Of a stretch of 64,000 nucleotides of DNA, positions 11,101-20,882 are shown one piece after another. The DNA lies in NCBI RefSeq assembly GCF_024868665.1, contig NC_079894.1, forward strand, positions 12,624,788 to 12,688,787. The letters run 5' to 3'. The number at the start of each line of letters is the position of its first letter. The first letter of the stretch is position 1. A program made the position numbers and the translations under genes. This DNA comes from Triplophysa rosa. Lineage: Eukaryota > Chordata > Actinopteri > Cypriniformes > Nemacheilidae. A model generated the notes under the pieces. That model searched no databases. It saw only the letters and a list, made by a program, of their open reading frames with translations, and was not told where the DNA came from.

Positions 11101-14100
11101 TGCTGGAAATGCAAATGAACTATCTAAAAATTAAATAGGTTTTCACAGAAGTCACTTCAGCTACCTGAATGACATCATTGATGATGACACTTCTACAACC
11201 ATGGAAATAATTAAGAGACCACTCCAGGTTTGCCTTAAAATAGCACTTCTTTGTACATGTATTGTGGCCATTTCAGGCCTGTCTGTTGAGTTTTAACTGA
11301 AACAAACCTCAGCAATGACATAAAGTTACCCAACTGAGAGAATGCAAAGATGTATGAAAGTTGTGAAAAAGTCAAGCTTATTGCATTCTTATTTTTGTTC
11401 AAGATCTGCAAACAATGCATCTTTTTATGATATTTTTGACCAGTTTGTCCTGTTTTGCTTTCTGGGAAATACAAACCCGATTCCAAAAAAGTTTGGACAC
11501 TGTACAAATTGTGAATAAAAACAGAATGCAATGATGTGGAAGTTTCTAATTTCAATATTTTATTCAGAATACAACATAGATGACATATCAAATGTTTAAA
11601 CTGAGAGAATGTATCATTTTAAGGGAAAAATAAGTTGATTTTAAATTTCATGGCATCAACACATCTCAAAAAAGTTGGGACAAGGCCATGTTTACCACTG
11701 TGTGGCATCCCCTCTTCTTTTTATAACAGTCTGCAAACGTGTGGGGACTGAGGAGACAAGTTGCTCAAGTTTAGGAATAGGAATGTTGTCCCATTCTTGT
11801 CTAATACAGGCTTCTAGTTGCTCGACTGTCTTAGGTCTTCTTTGTCGCATCTTCCTCTTTATGATGCGCCAAATGTTTTCTATGGGTGAAAGATCTGGAC
11901 TGCAGGCTGGCCATTTCAGTACCCGGATCCTTCTTCTACGCAGCCATGATGTTGTAATTGATGCAGTATGTGGTCTGGCATTGTCATGTTGGAAAATGCA
12001 AGGTCTTCCCTGAAAGAGACGACGTCTGGATGGGAGCATATGTTGTTCTAGAACTTGGATATACCTTTCAGCATTGATGGTTCCTTTCCAGATGTGTAAG
12101 CTGCCCATGCCACACGCACTCATGCAACCCCATACCATCAGAGATGCAGGCTTCTGAACTGAGCGCTGATAACAACTTGGGTTGTCCTTGTCCTCTTTAG
12201 TCCGGATGACATGGCTTCCCAGTTTTCCAAAAAGAACTTCAAATTTTGATTCGTCTGACCACAGAACAGTTTTCCACTTTGCCACAGTCCATTTTAAATG
12301 AGCCTTGGCCCAGAGAAAACGCCTGCGCTTCTGGATCATGTTTAGATATGGCTTCTTTTTTGACCTATAGAGTTTTAGCCGGCAACGGCAAATGGCACGG
12401 TGGATTGTGTTCACCGACAATGTTTTCTGGAAGTATTCCTGAGCCCATGTTGTGATTTCCATTACAGTAGCATTCCTGTATGTGATGCAGTGCCGTCTAA
12501 GGGCCCGAAGATCACGGGCATCCAGTATGGTTTTCCGGCCTTGACCCTTACGCACAGAGATTGTTCCAGATTCTCTGAATCTTTGGATGATATTATGCAC
12601 TGTAGATGATGATAACTTCAAACTCTTTGCAATTTTTCTCTGAGAAACTCCTTTCTGATATTGCTCCACTATTTTTCGCCGCAGCGTTGGGGGAATTGGT
12701 GATCCTCTGCCCATCTTGACTTCTGAGAGACACTGCCACTCTGAGAGGCTCTTTTTATACCCAATCATGTTGCCAATTGACCTAATAAGTTGCAAATTGG
12801 TCCTCCAGCTGTTCCTTATATGTACATTTAACTTTTCCGGCCTCTTTTTGCTACCTGTCCCAACTTTTTTGGAATGTGTAGCTCTCATGAAATCCAAAAT
12901 GAGCCAATATTTGGCATGACATTTCAAAATGTCTCACTTTCAACATTTGATATGTTATCTATATTCTATTGTGAATAAAATATAAGTTTATGAGATTCGT
13001 AAATTATTGCATTCCTTTTTTATTCACAATTTGTAGTGTCCCAACTTTTTTGGAATCGGGTTTGTAAATGCAAATAAAAACATATCGTCAACGTCCTTCC
13101 AAAACCTTGAATGTCCAAATGCACTGTTTTTCAGGAAATGAAAAAGACCTCACAACACAGTATTTAATCATTTAAAAAGTTAATTGGTTAGATATTTTTG
13201 AAACCAAGTGACAAACATAAAGAGTGACTAATAATAATGATTTATGGCAAGAAATTAAAATCACAAAATATGGAGATACAAGGTTTCAGAAGGACAGCAA
13301 CAATATTTTCATTTGGAATTTGCGAGAAATATTGTTACGAGTTAACTGAATGAAACGAAAATGATCGTTTTCATAAACATATACTTATAATGAGTAAATT
13401 CAGAAAAAAAAAACTTATTTTGGTCTCTTTATCTTTTCACTGGCTGTATATTATTGAACCAAACTAGTTCAAATGGTCTTATTTTAGTCTTTTTCCAAAA
13501 CTTTTCCCATTAAAAATGATGTTGTCATCGTTGAATTTAAGTGAAAAGTTTCATTTTCAGTGTTACTAAGCATGTGTTTCTTTAATGACAGCATGAGCTC
13601 CATAAGTTTGTGGCACACATTTTCTCTTAATTTCCCTTTCTCTTAAAATTTAATTCCAGATTTTTTTTGCCCCCTCTGTCTATTCACTCTTAGAAATGTG
13701 AACATGTGGCTTGGCTGTGAAAAACAATAATAAGCATGATTATGACCTAATTTTTTACTGCCCTCAAAGCACACAGCAGTCATAAAGAGCATCATGTAAC
13801 CAGACAACAGAGAGAATGTGTCGAGTACAAACAACAGTTTATGGCTTTTTTCTCTGTCACTCTTTTTAGGGACTCAAAGCCATCTGAACGTAGAGCGTTC
13901 AAAGAGCCGGATGGGGACGTTTGTGGAGACCATCCCTACAGCAGCTGAGGGCTCACAGGATGATGGGTGGGACATTCATTCACAGCCTAAAAATCCATTA
14001 AAAAACTGCATTCATGTTTAACAACAGCATAAGTTAATGTAAAACTGAACACTGTTTAAACACTCGAGGAATTAAATTAATCGGTACAGTTTTTGACCTG

Positions 14101-14174
14101 TGTCAACAATTTTTTAATCAATCATATATGCATAATTTTACATGCATGCATGCGTGCGCACGCACGCATGCACG

Positions 14175-14218
<44 letters not shown>

Positions 14219-14441
14219 TGTCTGGTTTATTACATGCCAGTCCATAGGCGTAATGAGTTGTATACTGTACAGACTGTAACTGCAACTTTTTGCATTTTTA
14301 GATTAAAAAAAATATTGTTCTGTACAATTTATAAGCTTTTTTGCCCATGGGGACCTCAATTTTGGTCCCCACGGTGACACAAGTCCCCATTGAGTTGGTG
14401 TGCATTCAGGTTTAGGTCCCCACCGGGATATACAAACATGA

Positions 14442-14482
<41 letters not shown>

Positions 14483-15186
14483 CACGCGCACACACACACA
14501 CACACACACCCTTCATTACATTTGCGACAATATATTCCCTCTTTCAATATGGCAATCTCGCTAGGGCCCGAGAGGCATTTAATTCCTCTAGCAGTCATCA
14601 GTGCCAAACAGCCCATGTATTTGTGGCTTGCTAGAGGTATGGATGGATTGGGGTTTCCATTTTCTTCAACAAAGGTTTTTTGCTCCTCTATTGAGGTTAC
14701 ATTGTATTCTATGCCAGGATCCAATCACGTCCAGGACATAATTTTCATTGTTGCTCTCTATGACATTTTATGTTTATTGAAAGGGTATAAGAGTTTGCTT
14801 CAGATTATGTTGTGCATCCGTAATATGCAATCTCTTTTCTGCTTACTGCAGTGAATACGCCTCTATTTAAAGAATTTAAAGGGAAGGTCTTGACCTCTTC
14901 CCATTATGAGCTTGTTGGTCTCAAACCAACAAAGAAGTTGCTGCGGATGTGGTTGCCATGGTGACTTACACCACTGCCTTCACTCATATTGTCATTTTAT
15001 GTTGCAAGAGAGCCAGACATGGCGCTTTCTATTCAACTTACACTGTGAAACTAAAAAGCATTTACTCACACACACACTACTTAATAGATGACCACCTTTT
15101 TTCTTACTTCTCTTAGGCCTTCTACAGATATTCCAGATATTCTGGGCAGGCGAAAGTTTAAATCTTCTGATCAAGACCCCTCATAA
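8045..15186 (+). CDS. kncn: Kinocilin (five coding exons)
   Basis: Small membrane protein known from the kinocilium and microtubule-rich structures of inner-ear sensory and supporting cells. Exons are 8045-8192, 10208-10276, 10757-10834, 13870-13966 and 15117-15186 (stop TAA 15184-15186), all bounded by AG/GT and joining in frame to 153 residues. Two hydrophobic segments lie at about residues 11-31 and 39-57. They are followed by the segment RAWFNFHHILPNIG, which matches the human kinocilin KARFNLDHILPTIG region (recalled). The start aligns with the human N terminus without a gap. The C-terminal tail is polar, longer than the mammalian one, and its last exon is a splice prediction. If exon 4 were not spliced at 13966, the frame would close at 14021 instead. 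tmem275 lies downstream on the same strand, as in mammals. Confidence 0.88.
10208..10276 (+). CDS. kncn: kncn exon 2
   Basis: 69 bases, phase 1 on both sides, between TTCTGCAG and GTGAGA. It encodes the end of the second membrane segment and the conserved ILPNIG motif that identifies the gene. Confidence 0.9.
10757..10834 (+). CDS. kncn: kncn exon 3
   Basis: 78 bases, phase 1 on both sides, acceptor TTTCTCAG and donor GAAG|GTAAGT. It begins NFRVHP, matching LRIHPHP in human kinocilin (recalled), then becomes Pro/Thr-rich. Confidence 0.88.
11472..13064 (-). mobile_element. Tc1/mariner transposon, IR/DR type, inside kncn intron 3
   Basis: A 1593-bp element flanked by TA on both sides (11470-11471, 13065-13066). 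The termini read CAAACCCGATTCC and its complement. Each end carries two copies of the AAAAAAGTTGGGACA direct repeat: outer copies at the termini, inner ones at about 11669-11684 and 12857-12873. This gives inverted repeats of roughly 210 bp, the layout of IR/DR Tc1 elements such as Sleeping Beauty. It contains one uninterrupted transposase frame on the - strand, opposite to kncn, so it adds no sense-strand coding sequence to the host intron. Confidence 0.93.
11692..12714 (-). CDS. Tc1-family transposase, 340 residues, apparently intact
   Basis: Cut-and-paste transposase acting on its own element. I chose the methionine at 12714 (MGRGSPIPP) because it starts the canonical Tc1 N terminus. The frame is open further up to 12927, but that extension lies in the inverted repeat and reads like untranslated DNA. 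In order: a helix-turn-helix at residues 8-48 (RRKIVEQYQKGVSQRKIAKSL), a GRK AT-hook-like linker near 58-61, a second helix-turn-helix to about 115, then the catalytic core. The core has D154 (WSDESKFEV), D244 (QHDNARPHTA) and E279 (SPIENIW); the 34 residues between the last two make it DD34E. The length is the family norm, with no stop or frameshift. Whether it is active cannot be judged from sequence alone. Confidence 0.93.
   Translation of the reverse strand: MGRGSPIPPTLRRKIVEQYQKGVSQRKIAKSLKLSSSTVHNIIQRFRESGTISVRKGQGRKTILDARDLRALRRHCITYRNATVMEITTWAQEYFQKTLSVNTIHRAICRCRLKLYRSKKKPYLNMIQKRRRFLWAKAHLKWTVAKWKTVLWSDESKFEVLFGKLGSHVIRTKEDKDNPSCYQRSVQKPASLMVWGCMSACGMGSLHIWKGTINAERYIQVLEQHMLPSRRRLFQGRPCIFQHDNARPHTASITTSWLRRRRIRVLKWPACSPDLSPIENIWRIIKRKMRQRRPKTVEQLEACIRQEWDNIPIPKLEQLVSSVPTRLQTVIKRRGDATQW
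13870..13966 (+). CDS. kncn: kncn exon 4
   Basis: The acceptor is CTCTTTTTAG. It encodes TQSHLNVERSKSRMG and on to EGSQDD, ending in phase 2 at GG|GTGGGA. The donor is weaker than the others. Read-through would add 18 residues and stop at 14019-14021, so an alternative last exon is possible. Confidence 0.72.
14150..14213. repeat. CA/CG microsatellite in kncn intron 4
   Basis: An alternating GCAC tract followed by an uninterrupted CA run from about 14174 to 14213. Confidence 0.95.
14441..14509. repeat. CA microsatellite in kncn intron 4
   Basis: A CA run with a few G substitutions. The 100 bp before it contains GGGGACC / GGTCCCC inverted segments (14348-14425), a motif seen in dispersed fish repeats. 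Confidence 0.95.
15117..15186 (+). CDS. kncn: kncn exon 5 (last coding exon)
   Basis: A strong pyrimidine tract and TCTTAG acceptor at 15090-15116, in the phase needed by exon 4. It adds PSTDIPDILGRRKFKSSDQD and PS, then TAA at 15184. An ATTAAA signal lies at 15209-15214 and an AATAAA at 15981-15986. The prediction rests on splice signals and phase rather than remembered homology. Confidence 0.6.
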
Positions 15187-16268
15187 TGCTCGAATCCAAC
15201 TTCATGTCATTAAAGAGCAAACAGTATTTATTTCACCATAAGCGAGACTGAACTCTGCTTACAGTTCATGACAGTATCCTATTTGATTTCACTGTGTAAT
15301 CAGACATGGTGTCTGCTGTAATATTAAAACAATGCATGACGAAAGGAAAGAAACTACACTTCAGAAATGTTTTGATGCAGATTAACAATGTAGGTATCCT
15401 CTGATGAACTGGTTTTATTCAAATCCAAAATGTTTTCAACATGTTTGAATCAAACGAACTACATAAGGCTACACCTTCACCTACACCTAAGGTCATTATT
15501 TTAACATTTACAAATATATACTTTTGTACAGTTTAAATTTCAAGCTTAAAAGCTCACTAAAGGAAAATAAGGGACCAGTCACAGACAAATGCTTATGACC
15601 TACATACCATGTTCTTTATGTAATCTATATTTGTTGTTGAATTGACTCTGTCTTTGTATTAAATGTAATTTGAAAATTCATATGAAAATTGGTCTTAAAA
15701 TGCCTTAAAATTTGAGACCTAAACTGAGAACATTACATTGAGAAATATCTAAGTGGGAACATTTATAATGCTGACACAAAACACAAAATATATCTAATAT
15801 ATATATAGAAAGGTTATATAACCTTCACACTGACATGATTACGACTACAGCTTTACTATAGCTTTACTCACTTTCACCTTTCTGCAGCTCCATCTAGAAG
15901 TGACTCAGATTGTCACGAAAGAACATGAAGCGTGCACAGCACACATTCATTGTACATCCCACACAGACCATCACTGACACAATAAAAGACTGAATATGCA
16001 GTCTCTGTCCCTGCTTGGTGACAGAGAGGCGCTGTCTTCCGTTGCTAAGTTCTCTGACGTGCACTAACGACTGAATTATGCACCATTGTACTCTGTGTCT
16101 CCCATCACAGCAATGATCTGAAGAAACATTTAAGATTTTTTAGACAGTGAAAGAAATCATTCACCAAATCTTGTACAGTTAAATAAAAAGATTAATCTAA
16201 ACCCACAGTGAACTGTGTAACCCTAAAAGTCATAATACGTGGGTGATATTACAGTGAATAGCATGATT
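15187..16268. other. Noncoding: kncn 3' UTR and intergenic
   Basis: No further coding sequence. It includes the two candidate polyadenylation signals (15209, 15981) and a short TATATA tract near 15795. Confidence 0.5.
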
Positions 16269-16276
16269 GTCTAAAG

Positions 16277-16808
16277 CAGGGGTTCCCAAACTCTTCAGGC
16301 CGTGACCCCCAAAATAACAGTGCCAGTGACTCGAGACCCCCACTATCCTCGGAGGTGGTTAAATTATACAAACGTTGCGCACATGCACTTATTAGGTCTA
16401 TCCAAGCATGTGCATAATGACACAAAAGTACACAGTCTAACATAATATTATTTTATAGTTATTTACTCATTACTTTACTTATTGTTATACATAAACCATA
16501 AACTATTACTAGATGGTCAAATTTCATCAAACAGATTCAAGTGCTGATGGATGTCCTCTTTATAAACGTCGGCCTCTTTTCATACCTGAGGACGATAGCC
16601 TTTCTGACTGCGGCGCTTTTCTGCCCTCCTCCGCTTCGACAAATAAAAATATCCTAAACTTAAAGCCTGAAAAAGAATCTGCGTGCACATATGGGAATGT
16701 TTAACTTTGTTCTGTAAATGACTTGCTGCACCTAACTTAATGCAGTTATTAATATTGTTAATATTGTCGGGGGGGGGGGGGGTTTCACGATCCCTACTTT
16801 GGGAACCG
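16277..16808. mobile_element. Nonautonomous hAT element with 8-bp target duplication
   Basis: It begins CAGGGGTTCCCAAAC and ends TTTGGGAACCG. It is flanked on both sides by GTCTAAAG (16269-16276 and 16809-16816), the 8-bp duplication expected for hAT. Two or three bases appear lost at the right tip. The interior has a run of 14 G at 16769-16782 and no transposase. Confidence 0.88.
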
Positions 16809-17385
16809 GTCTAAAGTACACCAAGAAGATTTATTTTGCACTCACTATAGACCACTTTGCAACATGGTCCAGAAGCACTTCCAGTTTCAGTTTTTATTTA
16901 TTTGAAATTACATTTCATATTATTTAATGTTTATATGTATTTAACTAATATCACACGCTATTGCATATTTTACATATCGTTGCTGTCCTTCTGAAACCTT
17001 CTGAAGTGTCCATATTTGCTTCTGAAGTGTTTTTTGTCCAAAAACTTAGGAACTTGGCAAGTTCTTGGGAACTTTCAAACTCTTGCAATATTGTTTGTTC
17101 AGAATACTCTGTTTTGTAAATTGGGCAAACTTTCTGACACATTTTGGTCACAAAACTTGAGAATCTAAGTCCAGTCAACAAAATAATCTTTGTTAGAAAC
17201 ATGTTTATGCTCATTTTGTTTAGTACATGCAAAACAATAATTCTATGTTCAAGTTATTTATTTATCTTTGTAGGGAGAACATTTTGCAAGTTGGATTTTT
17301 TACAGTGTGTATAATAATTGTATTAAATAAACGATTTGTTGAATTGTGTTGTATGTTCATTTTATTAAATAAACATTGTATTGCT

Positions 17386-17494
17386 TTCCTGTGGCTCAAT
17401 GGTTCGATCCCAGGGATTGCACATACTTAGAAACAATTGTTTAGTATAATGCAATGTAAGTCGCTTTGGATAATTGCGTAAATGTAAATGTAAA
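17386..17494 (+). mobile_element. tRNA-derived SINE, internally deleted
   Basis: It has GTGGCTCAATGGTTCGATCCC (17391-17411), in which an A-box-side remnant is joined directly to a B box (GGTTCGATCC). The family tail GTAAGTCGCTTTGGATAA and AAATGTAAATGTAAAT repeats follow. This is the pattern of the abundant cyprinid tRNA SINEs, but the stretch between A and B boxes is missing, so it should not be transcribed by Pol III. Confidence 0.75.
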
Positions 17495-18180
17495 TAAACA
17501 ATTTGTTGAATGGGTCCTGTAATTTGGTCACATTTAAACAAACCGTATGGTACAACATTGACATCTAGTTGTTGAGCTTGGTATCTGAGTCTAAATTCAA
17601 AATATTGGAGAGACAAGTTTAGCCAAGTAACGGTTCTTCTCGGTTTCTTTTGATTGTTTTCATAAATAATCTACACGCACTCTATTGTTAGTGAATGTGT
17701 ACCGGAAGTTAAGTTGGGGTCAAAAAAGTGCGCATGCGCAGTAACCTTTGTTTATGTTGTTAAAATGAAACCGTCTATAGATTGACGGAAATGGTGGTTA
17801 CCATGGCAACAGTCCCTAAAGGCTTTAACTGTTTATTGGCTTCGGCTATGTCCATGTAAAGTAGTAGTTTGGCCTACTATGAAAAAGTGAGCTTCAGCAC
17901 CGGGAGCTGTCCACACTCCTCACAGTAATGATGCTGAAAGAGTCCCTCCTCCAAACTTACTCATTGAACTCATGCCTAACGTTACACTTTTGCTATTCCC
18001 ACCCAGTTTATTCCCACCGTGTTTAACTGGTGCTTCTGCACTTATCTACAACACACAGCCTCCCGTGCAACCTGTTACAGAGATTTACAAACACTACTGA
18101 ACAAAAGACAGCGGTGCGCCTCACACTCCGCCTAATGCTCATCTCTTTTGTTCTGTTTAAAAACGAGAAGTCAGAAATCA
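17495..18180. other. Intergenic upstream of tmem275
   Basis: No gene seen. It becomes progressively richer in GC towards 18180, approaching the tmem275 promoter. Confidence 0.5.
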
Positions 18181-18493
18181 TGCCGCCGTGACTCACGCGC
18201 AACGTGTGGACCACGAAAGACTACGTGTATTGATTGACAGGAGCGTTGTACAACACGCGATGTGAAGCGCTGAGTCGAGCAGCTGTGGAAGATGACAGCG
18301 GAACCCGTGTGAAAGACGCTGTACCTCATTGTGTCGTGTTTATCAAGACGGCGTTGGGTTAACAGAGACGACGCGTTTCGTGCGTAACGGGAGACCTTTG
18401 TCAAGTCTGTGTCCTTTCTTCTGGACGTCGATTTAGCGGCAAGACTCGTCCTTTGACGCCGAGCATCACTACATGTCTTCAGGTTTTCATTAG
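18180..18493 (+). promoter_or_regulatory. tmem275: CpG-rich promoter and noncoding first exon of tmem275 (approximate)
   Basis: CpG-dense sequence unlike its surroundings (CACGCGATGTG, GACGACGCG, GACGTCGATT) ends at a clear donor, CATTAG|GTAAGC (GT at 18494). The matching acceptor is GCACTACAG at 18839. No TATA box is visible, as is usual for CpG promoters. The transcription start is not determined. Confidence 0.55.
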
Positions 18494-18940
18494 GTAAGCT
18501 GACGTTAATCGTAGCTCGAGCCTTTTTAATGGTCGCTTTAGCGTCTCATAAAACGAGCCTTCGAGCGGCTTCTGTAATATTTTTACAGACAGTATGTAAT
18601 TGAAACAAATGAGATGTTGTTAAATGATTAGCTTTCTAAGTGTATGGTGTATAAGTGAAGTGGGACCTTGGTTATTACATGCTGAATTGAAAAGCTTTAG
18701 TGCCTTTAGCATATGAAGAATGCTAAACTGTGTAAAATCATAATTTTTTTCTGAGTAAGTAATGAGCCATTGGTGCAAAAGAAATATTGTTTCATACCTC
18801 ATACTTGACTTTAAAAGTGTCATTCTTTTTGCACTACAGGTAGCTCCCTATTGAGTGTGAAGCAAGCACTCTGCATGAAGACAGTTTGCTGATGAGGACA
18901 CACCAGGTGTGACTGGGGTTGTGACAGCGCCCTTGTTGAT

Positions 18941-19594
18941 ATGGTTTGCAGTGAACAGAGTTCTGGCACATCGGTGCCCAAAAAGGACACCCAGAGCCGC
19001 AAGAAGAGGAAATCACGTCCTCAGGGTCTGCCCTCTCCGGCCCTCTGCTGTGCATGTGGATTGTGCATTATGTTGGCGGGCATCAACATCACCTTAGTGG
19101 GCGCCTTCGCTTTTAGCACGCTCGTGCCCTCAAGCAATCCTCCGATTATCATTGGACCTATACTGTTGCTGGTGGCGTTCTCATTCTTTGGGGCTTGTTG
19201 CATTTGCAGTCGGTTGCCTCCTCCTCAAAGTTCTCGTCGGGCTAAAGGAGGTGGCGGTTTGGGATTCATGGGCCGAGGAGGAGGTGGGTTGGGTGGAGGT
19301 GCGGCGTTTGAGATCGAGACCAGCGAGCATACGATTCAGGACACTACGGCCGTGCAGCTCAGCCCCACCAACTCCCCCTGCTCCTCCCACTCCTCCAGCC
19401 CAGAGAGAGAGGCTCCGGCCACTACTGCCAATCCAACCGTTCCTGCCCCGGAGTATGTTCCTCCTGCAAGATCCTGCAAGCTCTTTACTATGGAAGCCAA
19501 TGGACCCAACTCAACTTTGGCAGCATTTTCTGCTTCAACAGGAGGTGGAGGGGCGGTCCGGCTCACCTTGCCTTCAGATTGCGTCGCCACTTAA
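18941..19594 (+). CDS. tmem275: Transmembrane protein 275-like
   Basis: A 217-residue two-pass membrane protein of unknown function. In order: a polar N terminus with a basic cluster (SRKKRKSRPQ, residues 19-28), a first membrane segment at about 34-58 (CCACGLCIMLAGINITLVGAF), a short proline-containing loop, and a second membrane segment at about 68-90 ending in a cysteine cluster (ACCIC). A Gly-rich linker (103-120) and a Ser/Pro/Thr-rich, probably disordered tail follow. The coding region is one exon; the leader exon ends at 18493 and the second begins at 18840. The ATG at 18941 has G at +4. Two short upstream frames at 18873 and 18892 precede it. Family assignment rests on the CCACGLC..AG.N.TLVGAF and GP..L..AF.F..ACC.CS pattern and on adjacency to kncn, as in mammals. 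Confidence 0.82.
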   Translation: MVCSEQSSGTSVPKKDTQSRKKRKSRPQGLPSPALCCACGLCIMLAGINITLVGAFAFSTLVPSSNPPIIIGPILLLVAFSFFGACCICSRLPPPQSSRRAKGGGGLGFMGRGGGGLGGGAAFEIETSEHTIQDTTAVQLSPTNSPCSSHSSSPEREAPATTANPTVPAPEYVPPARSCKLFTMEANGPNSTLAAFSASTGGGGAVRLTLPSDCVAT

Positions 19595-20105
19595 GGGTGA
19601 CGCTTAAGGCTGACCTCCTGAGAAGCACTGAAGCACTGGCATTACGTTTAAATATGTCTTCAGATGAAAAGAATTTAGTTGATTATCACGGTTGGCACGA
19701 GGTGCAAAAACATGGAAATGTTGACATTGTTTCAATGGGTTGGTCTCAGGCTTCTGTGATGGCCATGACATAAAATTGACTATGTGACAAGCATGTGAAG
19801 AGCTTTGCATCGTCTTGTGCTCTCGTAGCGACAGAGAGACATCTTTGAAAGGTGAATCACTGTGGCGTGTTCCACATATTCTTACTGTGCCACTGTTACT
19901 CAGAGCATTCACAGTTACTGCGCTCCAAAGAGATAGAATCAGCTGTTGTGTAAAAATGGCTTTGGAGATGAGCCTAAAAAACAGAACCAGTAGCTCAGCA
20001 GAGAGACATTACACTGAGTGTTGCTGTATGTGCTGTCTATAGTGTTTTATCAAAACTGAATTCAGCTGTTAAACTGTCGGAAATTAAAATGTTGTATGTT
20101 TTCTT
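19595..20105 (+). other. tmem275: Probable 3' UTR of tmem275
   Basis: Noncoding, with an ATTAAA at about 20084 as the first plausible polyadenylation signal. Extent inferred. Confidence 0.4.
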
Positions 20106-20151
20106 CTTAATATGTAGCCTGCTTGGCTGGAATTCGTATGTTTAAGAGCTC

Positions 20152-20882
20152 GTACACACCGGGATGATAATCGCACGCGTTTATCGCTAGCGTATTTCGA
20201 GACGTTTTTCAACGTTCGTTTTCACTGGCGATGAGCCAAGTGAACGTGCAAATTCACTCCCTGACATAGATGGCGCTTAATGAAAAACAGAAACACTCTT
20301 TCTTGGCGCTGCGTTGGCGCTGCGCAACTTTATGCTTCTGACACTCACTTGCCACACAGAAGAAGAATTCATCTTGCTTCCTCTTCGTCAATGTGTGCTT
20401 GGAAAGACCGTTTTGTGCGTGAGCTCCACCAAATCGTGTTTTACTGTAACTTCAGCAGCTCCAGGCACGTGAACAAAAGCGGCAATCTCATTGGTCAGCC
20501 AGTTTTTAAAACAAAGAAAACGAGCCTTATAGCGGGTTCACACCAAATGCGAATTAAGCGTTTTGCGCTAGTAAATTACATACAAAGTCAATGCAAAGAC
20601 ACGAACTCGCGGCACGTCAATCTCGTGTTCCGCGAAGGTTGAAAATGTTTGTCTCATCGCGTGACTCACGTGAAAATAACAAACTTTTCCCGCGAGTAAT
20701 AAAGAGCGTGGAACATGATTGTTAGCTTTTGGTGTGCAGCCAGCATTAGGCGTTTAAAAAAAGACACTTTTACGCCTGGCATTTTGCGCGTCGGTGCGCA
20801 CACTCACATTGGCGCTCTTTGTTTAGTCATGAGGTGTTAAACGTCGACGACAAACGCATGCGAGTATCGTCCCGGTGTGGAC
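20152..20882. mobile_element. MITE with GTACACACCGGGA-type inverted termini, containing a nested MITE
   Basis: The left end GTACACACCGGGATGATA pairs with the right end TATCGTCCCGGTGTGGAC, with matching CGCACGCG/CGCATGCG just inside. A second, separate inverted pair (GGGTTCACACCAAA / TTTGGTGTGCAGCC, about 20531-20743) lies within it, suggesting insertion of one MITE into another. No clear target duplication. Confidence 0.7.

Noticed and set aside
12714..12927. N-terminal extension of the Tc1 transposase frame
   Set aside because: It lies largely in the element's inverted repeat and reads as noncoding; the canonical Tc1 start MGRGSPIPP is at 12714.
14303..14724. Cys/Val-rich frames around 14.3-14.7 kb
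   Set aside because: They are translations of CA/GT microsatellites.
19021..19607. Several overlapping frames on both strands across tmem275
   Set aside because: Shadows of the GC-rich tmem275 coding frame.
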